From Streptomyces flavofungini (GTDB taxonomy: Bacteria; Actinomycetota; Actinomycetes; Streptomycetales; Streptomycetaceae), in contig NZ_BMVR01000003.1 of the NCBI RefSeq assembly GCF_014650815.1, forward strand, positions 620,001 to 684,000: a stretch of 64,000 nucleotides of DNA, written 5' to 3'. The notes beneath the pieces were generated by a model. The model saw nothing but the letters and a program-made list of their open reading frames with translations. It was not told the DNA's origin and searched no databases. The position numbers and the translations under genes were made by a program. Positions 55,117-64,000 of the stretch are shown piece after piece; positions within the stretch are counted from its first letter, which is position 1; every line of letters starts with the position of its first letter.

Positions 55117-56457
55117 ATGGCCGAGCGGAACAGCCGAACCGTGCGTGACCTGCGTCTGGGCAACCGGGCTTCGGTGCTGCGCCGGTTGTACTTCCACGGG
55201 CCGATGAGCCGCCAGGCGCTCGGCGGCGCGACCGGGCTCAGCTCCGGTTCCGTCAGCAACGTGGTCGCCGAACTCACCGCCGACCACCTCTTGGAGGAGG
55301 CCGGCGTCGTCGAGTCCGACGGCGGCCGCCCCCGCACCCTGCTGCGGGTGGCCCCCGGCAGCGGCCACCTCATCGGCGTGGACGTCGGCGAGACCCGTGT
55401 CCGGGTCGAGGCCTTCGACCTCGCCCTCACCGAACTCGCCCGCACCGAACGCCCGTTGACCCCGACCGGCCACGACGTCGAGGCCATCGTCGCCCACATC
55501 CGCGACGGCATCGCCGAGGTCACCGCAGCCGCCGGGCTCACGGCGGGCGAAGGGCTCGGCGGACCGGGCGGCGGGAGTGCCGTCGGCGGGGGCCTCATCG
55601 GCGTCGGCGTCGGCGTCCCCGGCATCGTCGAGACGACCGCCCCCGGCGGCGCCCTCGTCCATGGCCAGACCATCGGCTGGGACGCGGTGCCCCTCGAATC
55701 CCTCCTCCGCGAGGCCGTCCGACTCCCGCCCGACACCACGTACTTCATCGACAACGGCGCCCGTGCGCTCGGCCAGGCCGAGATGTGGTTCGGCGGCGGC
55801 CGCGGGGTGCGCGACGCCGTCATCGTCCTCTTCGGCTCCGGCGTCGGCGCGTGCATCGTCACCGACGGGGTGATCCACGGCGGCGCGCACGGCGGGCCCG
55901 GCGAGTGGGGGCACCTGACCGTCCACGTGCGCGGACGGCGCTGCCGGTGCGGGGCGCTGGGCTGCCTGGAGGCGTACGCGGGGGCGGAGGCACTCCTGGA
56001 ACGCTGGCGCGAGGCGGGGGGCGAGCCGCCCGGGACCGGGGAGGAGAGCGGGGTCGCCGCGCTGCTCGCGGCCGCGCACCCCGTGGACGGCGGTGCCGTC
56101 GACCCCGTGGCGCGGGCCGTGCTCGACGAGACCGCCGAGTATCTGGGCGCGGGCATCTCCGGCCTCGTGAACCTCTTCGGCCCCGAACGGGTCCTCGTCG
56201 GCGGCTGGGCCGGACTCGCCCTCGGCCCGCACCTCCTGCCCGCCGTCCGCGCGCACGCCGCCGCGTACTCCCTGCGGCATCCGGCGGCCCGAGTCGTCGT
56301 GGAACTGGGCGAGTTGGGCCCGGACGCGGTGACGGTGGGCGCGGCGACGCTGCCGCTCGCGGACTTCCTGGCGCGGGGCGGGCGGCGGCGCCAGGAGACG
56401 GGGGAGGCGCCCGGGGCGGGGCCGTTGCTGGGCTCGGCGCCCCGCGCGGCGCTCTGA
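55117..56457 (+). CDS. ROK-family transcriptional repressor
   Basis: 446 residues from ATG 55117 (GGGGAGAGGAG upstream). An N-terminal winged helix (ASVLRRLYFHGPMSRQALGGATGLSSGSVSNVVAEL) is joined to a ROK sugar-kinase-like domain: LIGVDVGETRVRVEAFD, EWGHLTVHVRGRRCRCGALGCLEAYAG with the zinc-binding Cys cluster, and VLVGGWAGLALGP. It is likely the local repressor of the divergent beta-glucoside operon, released by a sugar ligand. The C-terminal 40 residues are Gly/Arg-rich. Confidence 0.92.
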   Translation: MAERNSRTVRDLRLGNRASVLRRLYFHGPMSRQALGGATGLSSGSVSNVVAELTADHLLEEAGVVESDGGRPRTLLRVAPGSGHLIGVDVGETRVRVEAFDLALTELARTERPLTPTGHDVEAIVAHIRDGIAEVTAAAGLTAGEGLGGPGGGSAVGGGLIGVGVGVPGIVETTAPGGALVHGQTIGWDAVPLESLLREAVRLPPDTTYFIDNGARALGQAEMWFGGGRGVRDAVIVLFGSGVGACIVTDGVIHGGAHGGPGEWGHLTVHVRGRRCRCGALGCLEAYAGAEALLERWREAGGEPPGTGEESGVAALLAAAHPVDGGAVDPVARAVLDETAEYLGAGISGLVNLFGPERVLVGGWAGLALGPHLLPAVRAHAAAYSLRHPAARVVVELGELGPDAVTVGAATLPLADFLARGGRRRQETGEAPGAGPLLGSAPRAAL

Positions 56458-56497
56458 CCCGGCCCCGCCCCCGGTCACTCGTCCACTGCCGGCCTGC

Positions 56498-57400
<903 letters not shown>

Positions 57401-57454
57401 TTACATCGCACACGAGGCAATCGCTCGCGCTTCGTCTGTCTTACAGTGGTCCCC

Positions 57455-57925
57455 ATGGAAGGCACGAGGAAAGACACGTCACCGCTGGCCGAACTGCTCT
57501 GCTTCGACCTCTACGCGGCCTCGCGCAGCGTCACGTCCGTGTACCGGGTGCTCCTCGACCCCCTCGGTCTGACCTACCCCCAGTACCTGGTGATGCTGGT
57601 CCTGTGGCGCCGCGGCGACAGCACGGTCCGTGAGCTGGTGGAGGAGCTGCAGCTTGACTACAACACGCTGTCCCCCCTCCTGAAGCGGCTGGAGGCGCGA
57701 GGGCTCGTGCAGCGCCACCGACGCCCGGACGACGAGCGCTCGGTCGCCGTCGTCCTGACCGCCGACGGCCGGGCGATGCGGGACCAGGCGGCGCATGTGC
57801 CTGCGGCGATCGGCGACGCGATGGGGGTCGACGAGGCGGAGATCGCCGCACTGCAGGGGGTGCTGCGGAGGATCACGGCCCATGCGGGGGCTCGGGCTGC
57901 GGCGTTGGGTGGGCGGGGGGCCTAG
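57455..57925 (+). CDS. MarR-family regulator, OhrR-like
   Basis: 156 residues from ATG 57455. A -10-like TACAGT (57442-57447) lies 7 bases upstream, so the message is probably leaderless. The winged helix is LVEELQLDYNTLSPLLKRLEARGLVQRHRRPDDERSV. The N-terminus LAELLCFDLYAASR carries Cys16, in the place of the peroxide-sensing Cys of OhrR. CGATT/AATCG arms (57398-57402, 57419-57423) in the 114-base divergent region may be its operator. Confidence 0.9.
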   Translation: MEGTRKDTSPLAELLCFDLYAASRSVTSVYRVLLDPLGLTYPQYLVMLVLWRRGDSTVRELVEELQLDYNTLSPLLKRLEARGLVQRHRRPDDERSVAVVLTADGRAMRDQAAHVPAAIGDAMGVDEAEIAALQGVLRRITAHAGARAAALGGRGA

Positions 57926-57997
57926 GCCTGGGGTGCTGGCCGGTGGGGGAGCGAAGTCGCGGCGGACGGCACGATCTCCCACCCTTTCCGGTCAGGC

Positions 57998-58018
57998 AGG
58001 ACGCGTCCTGACGCGTCC
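57998..58018. repeat. Overlapping GACGCGTC palindromes before ABC exporter gene
   Basis: AGGACGCGTCCT is a perfect palindrome, and GACGCGTC repeats directly after it. The pair ends about 10 bases before the GTG of the exporter and could be an operator. Confidence 0.4.
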
Positions 58019-58026
58019 TGTCGTGT

Positions 58027-60054
58027 GTGACTAGTCCAGAACCAACGTTCGATAAAAAGCCGCATCCCGAGAGAGATCCAACCGACCGGAGCCTGAACGA
58101 AGAGAAGGAGGGACAGGGCGGCGCTGCTGGCAAGGAGCCTGTCGGTGCCGGGAAGCCCGCACGTGCGGGCAAGTCCTCCGGCGCCGCCGACGTCGGGAGC
58201 GCTCGCAAGCCCGAGGGCTCCGCGAACGCCGAGGGCTCCGCGCAAGCCGACGACTCCGAGAGCGTCGGCGGCGCCGAAAAGAAGGAGGGCTCCGAACGGC
58301 TCCCCGCCCGTGAGACCTGGGCTGTCCTCTACCGCCACTTCCGGCCCCACCGCGGCATCGTGGGGCTCGGCGCGCTGTTCACCCTGATCGGCGCCGCCAC
58401 CGGCCTCGCGCAGCCGGTCGCGGTGGAGCAGTTGGTGAGCCGGCTGCAGGACGACGAGTCGATCACGTCGATTCTGGTGCTGCTCACGGGGCTGCTGGTG
58501 ATCGGGACGGCCGTCGAGTCCGTCGGCAGCTACATCCTGGAGCGCACCGCGCAGTCCGTCGTCCTCGACTCGCGGCGCTCCCTCATCGGGCGGCTGCTGC
58601 GGCTCAAGGTCTCGGAGATCGAGCGGGTGCAGCCCGGTGACCTGATGTCCCGTGTCACCTCGGACACGACGCTGCTCCAGGCCGTCACCACACAGGCCGT
58701 GGTGTCCGCGTTCTCCGGTGCGCTCACCGTCGTCGCGACCATCGTGATGATGGCCTTCATGGACCCGGTTCTCCTCGGCGTCACGCTCGGCGTGATCGTC
58801 CTCATCGGGGCCGCGACCGGCCTGGTCATGCCGAAGATCTCCAAGGCGACGCAGCGGTCGCAGGAAGCCGTCGGCATGATTTCGACCGCCTTGGAGCGGG
58901 CCTTCGGCGCGTTCCGCACGTTGAAGGCGTCAGGTGCGGAGGAGCGCGAGGTCGCCAAGGTCGAGGCAGCCGCGCGCGAGGCCTGGCGGCACGGGGTGAA
59001 GTCGGCCAAGTGGCAGGCGGTGGCGTGGAGTTCGATGGGCTTCGCCATCCAGGTGTCGTTCCTCGCGGTGCTCGGCGTCGGCGGTGCGCGGGTGGCGTCC
59101 GAGGCGATCTCCGTCGCGACCCTCGTGGCGTTCCTGATGCTGCTCTTCTACCTGATCGACCCGGTGAGCCGCCTCGTCGACGCCGTCACCCAGTACCAGG
59201 TGGGCTCCGCGGCGGTCGCCCGCATCGTGCAGGCGGAGCGGATGGAGACCGAGGAGAGCGGCACGGCGGGCACCCCGGCGCCGCGGCCCGGCCGTCGCGC
59301 GGCCGAGCGGCGGCCCGCCTCCATCCTCTTCGAGGACGTCACCTTCCGGTACCGCCCGGACCTGCCCTACGTCCACCACGGAGTGACCTTCGCCGTCCCC
59401 GGCCCCGGCATGACCGCCTTCGTCGGCCCGTCCGGCGCTGGCAAGACCACCGTCTTCGGTCTGGTCGAGCGCTTCTACGACGCGACGGGCGGCCGCGTCC
59501 TCGTCGACGGCCAGGACGTACAGGACTGGCCGCTCGCCGAGTTGCGCGCCACCATCGGGTACGTCGAGCAGGACGCCCCCGTCCTCGCGGGCACCCTGCG
59601 CGAGAACCTGATGTTCGCCGCGCCGGACGCCACCGACGCCGACATCCACGACGTCCTCGTACAAGCACGCCTCGACAGCCTCGTGGAAAAGCTGCCCGAC
59701 GGCCTGGAGACCGTGGTCGGCCACCGCGGCTCCAAGCTCTCCGGCGGTGAACGCCAGCGCGTGGCCATCGCCCGCGCCCTGCTGCGCAAGCCCCGGCTGC
59801 TGCTCCTCGACGAGGCGACCTCGCAGTTGGACGCCGTCAACGAGCTGGCGCTGCGCGACGTCGTCGCCGAGGTGTCGAAGACCGTGACGGTACTCGTCGT
59901 CGCGCACCGCCTCTCGACCGTCACGCTGGCCGACCGGATCGTCGTCATGGACGCGGGCCGGGTGCGCGCGGTCGGCACCCACGACGAACTCGTCGAGGGG
60001 GACCCGCTGTACGGGGAGCTCGCCGCGACGCAGTTCCTGGCGACGTCGGCCTGA
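58027..60054 (+). CDS. ABC exporter, fused permease-ATPase half-transporter
   Basis: 675 residues from GTG 58027; no ribosome site is clear and the start could be later. Residues 1-90 are a disordered Lys/Glu/Ser/Gly extension with near-repeats (EGSANAEGSAQAD), coded partly by unusual codons. Six membrane helices lie at about 110-385. The nucleotide-binding domain has Walker A GPSGAGKTT, signature KLSGGERQRVAIARALL, Walker B LLLLDEATSQLD and the H-loop VAHRLST. It forms a homodimer that exports drugs, lipids or peptides. Confidence 0.9.
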   Translation: MTSPEPTFDKKPHPERDPTDRSLNEEKEGQGGAAGKEPVGAGKPARAGKSSGAADVGSARKPEGSANAEGSAQADDSESVGGAEKKEGSERLPARETWAVLYRHFRPHRGIVGLGALFTLIGAATGLAQPVAVEQLVSRLQDDESITSILVLLTGLLVIGTAVESVGSYILERTAQSVVLDSRRSLIGRLLRLKVSEIERVQPGDLMSRVTSDTTLLQAVTTQAVVSAFSGALTVVATIVMMAFMDPVLLGVTLGVIVLIGAATGLVMPKISKATQRSQEAVGMISTALERAFGAFRTLKASGAEEREVAKVEAAAREAWRHGVKSAKWQAVAWSSMGFAIQVSFLAVLGVGGARVASEAISVATLVAFLMLLFYLIDPVSRLVDAVTQYQVGSAAVARIVQAERMETEESGTAGTPAPRPGRRAAERRPASILFEDVTFRYRPDLPYVHHGVTFAVPGPGMTAFVGPSGAGKTTVFGLVERFYDATGGRVLVDGQDVQDWPLAELRATIGYVEQDAPVLAGTLRENLMFAAPDATDADIHDVLVQARLDSLVEKLPDGLETVVGHRGSKLSGGERQRVAIARALLRKPRLLLLDEATSQLDAVNELALRDVVAEVSKTVTVLVVAHRLSTVTLADRIVVMDAGRVRAVGTHDELVEGDPLYGELAATQFLATSA

Positions 60055-60233
60055 GCGGGAGTCACGGACTGGTCCTGACGGGTGCGGGGGAGGGCGGCCG
60101 CGGCACGCGTGGCCGCCGCCCCCGGCCCGCCACGCCGCGCGGAAAGCCGCGCTCCACGCCCTGCGGAGCGCGGTGCTCCGCACCCGGCGAAATGCGCTCG
60201 GCCCCATCGCCCACCCGTCGCTATCGTGACCCC

Positions 60234-61073
60234 ATGACCGACTTGACCTTGGATCGCTACGCCGTCGAAATCATCGCGCAGACCGAGCAGTTGACCGTTT
60301 CGATCAAGGGCGCGGACCTCACCGCCCCGGTGCCCACCTGTGCCGGCTGGAGCCTCGGGGACCTCCTGCGGCACCTGGGCGGCGCGCACCGCTGGGCCGA
60401 GGAGATCGTCCGCAGCCGGGCGACGGGCCCGGTACCGGACGACCAGGTGAACGACGTGTCGGGCGATGACCGGGCGGACACCGCCGCGCTCGGCGCCTGG
60501 CTGAGCGAGGGCGCGGCGCTGTTCGCGGACGCCCTGCGGAAGGCGGGGCCGGACGCGCCGGTGTGGACGGTGGCGCCGGGCGGCACCCCGGTGTTCTGGG
60601 CGCGCCGCATGACGGTGGAGACGGTGGTGCACCGCGCGGACGCGGTCGCGGCCGTCGACGGGACGTACACCCTGGACCACGACGTCGCCCTCGACGCCCT
60701 GGCCGAGTGGCTCGGCTTCATCGGACTGCCGCAGGTCTACGAGTCGCCGGAAGCGATGCGCGGCCTGCAGGGTCCCGGCCGGACCCTCCACTTCCACGCG
60801 ACGGACGCGGCTCCCGGAGCGGCGGGCGACTGGCTGATCGACCTCACCGGCGAGGCGCCCACCGTGCGGCGTTCCGGAGCGGGGGAACGTACCCCCGGGG
60901 AAGCGGCCGTGAGCCTGCGCGGTGCGGCGGCGGCGTTGCTGTTGCTCATGTACCAGCGGGACTCCGTCCTGGACGGCGGGGGAGACGGGGCGGACGGCGC
61001 GGTGGAGATCGTCGGGGATCGGGAGCTGTTCGAGGAGTGGCGGGAGGGGGCCAGCGCGTGGCTCCGGAGGTGA
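60234..61073 (+). CDS. Maleylpyruvate isomerase-family mycothiol-dependent enzyme
   Basis: 279 residues from ATG 60234. A -10-like TATCGT lies 6 bases upstream, so it is probably leaderless. The MDMPI/DinB-like bundle has PVPTCAGWSLGDLLRHLGGAHRWAEEIV and MTVETVVHRADAVAAVDG; the two His and the Glu of the metal site are recognisable. A C-terminal MDMPI_C domain follows. It is probably a mycothiol-using isomerase or transferase of unknown substrate. Confidence 0.87.
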   Translation: MTDLTLDRYAVEIIAQTEQLTVSIKGADLTAPVPTCAGWSLGDLLRHLGGAHRWAEEIVRSRATGPVPDDQVNDVSGDDRADTAALGAWLSEGAALFADALRKAGPDAPVWTVAPGGTPVFWARRMTVETVVHRADAVAAVDGTYTLDHDVALDALAEWLGFIGLPQVYESPEAMRGLQGPGRTLHFHATDAAPGAAGDWLIDLTGEAPTVRRSGAGERTPGEAAVSLRGAAAALLLLMYQRDSVLDGGGDGADGAVEIVGDRELFEEWREGASAWLRR

Positions 61074-62302
<1,229 letters not shown>

Positions 62303-62352
62303 CGCCCGTCGACCGGCGGGCCGCTGCTTGAGCCCGTCCGGTGAGTCTGCTC

Positions 62353-62404
62353 GCGCCGTACGTCCGCGGGGACCGGTTCCGGCCGCCCCGCGGGCGTACG
62401 GCGC
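62353..62404. terminator. Terminator hairpin after trypsin gene
   Basis: Nineteen-base arms (62353-62371 and 62386-62404) pair with one G:U-type position around a 14-base loop, 50 bases after the trypsin stop. Confidence 0.8.
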
Positions 62405-62461
62405 AGTCGTGTGTCGGCACGGGCAGTCGCCGTCGGCGCCACGGCGGTCCTGCCGTCGGCG

Positions 62462-62845
62462 TCAGCCGCGACGACGGACGGAGGAGGGGAGGCAGGCAGC
62501 ACGGCGGGCACGGCTCGCGGCGCGCTCGTCGGGCCTGTGCCTCCTCGGCGCCGCGTGGACCTCGCTGACGGTTGCTGGGTCGTCGGCCAGCGCCGTCAGG
62601 GCGCGACAGGGGAGGTCGACGAGGTCCGGGGCCCGCTCGGGGCTGACGCGGACGGTGTCGTGGTGGAGCGCGAGGGCAAGCCGGTCCCCCTCCTGGGCGA
62701 CCGAGAGGGTGACGGGCAGTTCGGCCTGCCCCAGCATCGCCGCACGGGCTACGGATAGCCCCGGCAGTCCGGTGACCAGGTCGGCGACCGGGAAGTTCGA
62801 CACGATGACGGAGGTGTCGAACAGCTCGGACGAGCACTTCTTCGA
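62462..62845 (-). pseudogene. Remnant of an NRPS condensation-domain C-terminus
   Basis: The frame from 62845 reads LFDTSVIVSNFPVADL, GLPGLSVARAAMLGQAELPVTLSV, then GDRLALALHHDTVRVS and ADDPATVSEV. This order is that of the end of a condensation domain (the FDT-VV-NYP stretch, the LPLTL strand, the D-T strand and the final DP helix). An in-frame TGA at 62846-62848 precedes it, no start or ribosome site is seen, and no adenylation domain follows. About 110 residues remain, so it is a decayed fragment. Confidence 0.55.
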
Positions 62846-62863
62846 TCACCGGCCCGTCGACGT

Positions 62864-62924
62864 GCCCTGGCCGCCTCGGAGTTGGCGGTACACGATGCGC
62901 CCTGGCCGCCCAGGAGTTGGCGGC
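62864..62924. repeat. Direct repeat, 26 bases, period 35
   Basis: GCCCTGGCCGCC, 3-4 variable bases, then GAGTTGGCGG occur at 62864-62889 and 62899-62924. They lie in the gene-free stretch upstream of the condensation-domain remnant and may be part of the same decay. Confidence 0.6.
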
Positions 62925-62937
62925 ACAGCAGGAGGCG

Positions 62938-62986
62938 GCAGAGCCGGAGCGTCGGCTCTGCCGCCACTGATCCACTGTCCAGTGGG
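62938..62986. terminator. Tandem hairpins after aldolase gene
   Basis: GCAGAGCCG pairs with CGGCTCTGC (62938-62946, 62953-62961), and CCACTG with CAGTGG (62973-62978, 62981-62986). Together they lie just downstream of the minus-strand aldolase stop. Confidence 0.6.
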
Positions 62987-62995
62987 AGGAGTCAG

Positions 62996-63853
62996 CTAGG
63001 AGTCAGCGTTCAGCACCCCGATCAGCCGCGTGACCGTCGTGGTCATGGCCTGGCGCCCCACGGTCAGATAGCTGCGGGTGTCCACGGCCTTGGGGTGGTC
63101 GGCGAGATAGGCGCGGATGGCGTTGGTCATGGCGGCGTTCAGGGCCGTACCGATGTTGACCTTGGCGATGCCGCCCGTGACCGCCCGGGCCAGCTCGTCG
63201 TCGGGAACGCCGGAGGAGCCGTGCAGGACCAGGGGCACCCGCAGGGCCTCGTCGAGGCGGGCGAGCAGGGCGTGGTCGAGGACGGCCGTGCGTGTGGTCA
63301 TCGCGTGCGAGCTGCCGATGGCGACGGCGAGCGCGTCGATGCCGGTCTCGGCGGTGAACTGGCACGCCTCCTCGGGACCGGTGCGCGCGCCGGGGGCGTG
63401 CGCGTCCAGCGGCGGCTTGCCGCCCTTCCCGCCGACCTGCCCCAACTCCGCCTCCACCCAGAGGCCTTGGCTGTGTGCCCAGTCGGCGGCGGCGCGGGTC
63501 GCGGTCAGGTTCTGGTGGTACGGCAGCCGGGACGCGTCGTACATCACGGAGCTGAAACCGGCGTCGGCGGCCTGCCGCAGCAGCGCGTCCTGCGTGACGT
63601 GGTCGAGGTGCAGGGCGACCGGCACGGTCGCCGCCTCGGCGAGCGCGAGCGCGGCGCGGGCGAGCGGCAGGATGCGGCCGTAGCGGTAGGTGACCGCGTT
63701 CTCGCTGATCTGGAGCACCACCGGCGACGTGGCGGCCTCGGCACCGGCGACGACGGCCTCGGCGTGTTCGAGGGTGATGATGTTGAAGGCCGCGACGGCG
63801 CGGCGCTTGGCGGCGGCCTCGGCGACGAGGGTGCCGGTCTGGGCCAGCGTCAT
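62996..63853 (-). CDS. Class II fructose/tagatose-bisphosphate aldolase family protein
   Basis: 285 residues. Signatures: AVAAFNIITLEHAEAVV, PVALHLDHV with the zinc His, SSVMYDASRLPYHQN with the catalytic Asp, VEAELGQVGGKGGK, AVAIGSSHAM with a zinc His, PLVLHGSSGVPDDEL, and KVNIGTALN near the phosphate site. Its length fits KbaY/GatY-type tagatose-bisphosphate aldolases rather than the housekeeping enzyme. The adjacent upstream SIS-domain gene supports an amino-sugar or tagatose pathway. Confidence 0.9.
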   Translation of the reverse strand: MTLAQTGTLVAEAAAKRRAVAAFNIITLEHAEAVVAGAEAATSPVVLQISENAVTYRYGRILPLARAALALAEAATVPVALHLDHVTQDALLRQAADAGFSSVMYDASRLPYHQNLTATRAAADWAHSQGLWVEAELGQVGGKGGKPPLDAHAPGARTGPEEACQFTAETGIDALAVAIGSSHAMTTRTAVLDHALLARLDEALRVPLVLHGSSGVPDDELARAVTGGIAKVNIGTALNAAMTNAIRAYLADHPKAVDTRSYLTVGRQAMTTTVTRLIGVLNADS

Positions 63854-63873
63854 CAGGTCTCCTCCCGTCCCGG

Positions 63874-64000
63874 TCAGCCGGCGTCGAGGACGATGGAGCG
63901 GCGCAGATGGCGCGGCCGGTCCGGGTCGAGGTTCCGGAAGGCGGCGACCGCGACGGCCAGCCGCTGGGCGCGTACGAGTTCGGCCAGGGGGTCCAGGGCG
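63874..64000 (-). CDS. SIS-domain sugar isomerase/deaminase, C-terminal end only
   Basis: The last 42 residues (ALDPLAELVRAQRLAVAVAA, then NLDPDRPRHLRRSIVLDAG) match the C-terminal tail of SIS-domain proteins such as AgaS/GlmS-like isomerases, where DPL-E-VPAQ and LDPDRP-L are conserved. The gene continues beyond the window. It lies 20 bases upstream of the aldolase gene, probably in one operon. Confidence 0.7.
   Translation of the reverse strand, partial: ALDPLAELVRAQRLAVAVAAFRNLDPDRPRHLRRSIVLDAG

Noticed and set aside
62338..62760. Plus-strand frames after the trypsin gene as a small secreted protein
   Set aside because: Arg/Gly-rich composition, no ribosome site, and the minus strand here carries the condensation-domain remnant and a terminator hairpin.

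Overview
This 64 kb window reads as chromosomal DNA of a Streptomyces or very close actinobacterium. GC is very high with strong third-position bias, GTG and TTG starts are common, and genes often overlap by 1-4 bases. The gene content fits: mycothiol-type and F420-type (LLM) enzymes, a zinc-free L32 paralogue with a Zur-like site, a HelR RNA-polymerase recycling ATPase with a rifamycin-associated element, and many solo regulators. No tRNA, rRNA, CRISPR array, insertion sequence or phage gene was seen.

Layout. 1-5.1 kb: end of a ketopantoate reductase gene, a CGNR zinc-finger regulator, a Tat-exported lactonase-like propeller protein, a membrane protein and a secreted TNT-domain (NAD glycohydrolase toxin type) protein followed by a small frameshifted gene. 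5.2-8.7 kb: L32 paralogue, DoxX-like protein, AraC regulator, and a TipA-like MerR regulator translationally coupled to a glycosyltransferase. 8.9-15.8 kb: quinone-reductase-type GST, CYP102-like P450 with divergent TetR, two small unknown genes, and an MFS exporter divergent from a second CGNR regulator. 15.9-20.5 kb: helR and its RAE, an ASCH protein, an SRPBCC protein coupled to an LLM oxidoreductase. 20.5-25.8 kb: a four-gene ABC exporter plus two-component operon, then a methionyl-tRNA synthetase of a different type from the usual Streptomyces one, with a Met-Met leader peptide and terminator-like hairpin. 26-30 kb: MFS exporter, aldo/keto reductase, DJ-1 protein, F420-reductase-like protein.

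30.1-46.8 kb is the most coherent block. A five-gene peptide ABC importer is divergent from a Xaa-Pro aminopeptidase. It is followed by every enzyme of trans-4-hydroxy-L-proline breakdown to 2-oxoglutarate (2-epimerase, three-part D-hydroxyproline dehydrogenase, DapA-family deaminase, semialdehyde dehydrogenase), a proline iminopeptidase and a secreted M6-like metalloprotease. A 16-base motif recurs at three promoters of the block, which suggests one regulon for collagen-type peptide use.

46.9-50 kb: a decayed DtxR gene, a PEBP-like protein, GntR and AraC regulators. 50.2-56.5 kb: a beta-glucoside uptake and hydrolysis operon (GH1 enzyme, two permeases, binding lipoprotein) divergent from a ROK regulator. 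56.5-64 kb: alpha/beta hydrolase with an OhrR-like regulator, an ABC exporter with a long disordered N-terminus, a mycothiol-dependent isomerase-like protein, a secreted trypsin, a remnant of an NRPS condensation domain, and a class II aldolase with the end of a SIS-domain sugar isomerase gene.

Several genes show a -10-like hexamer 6-7 bases before the start codon and no Shine-Dalgarno sequence. They are probably leaderless.
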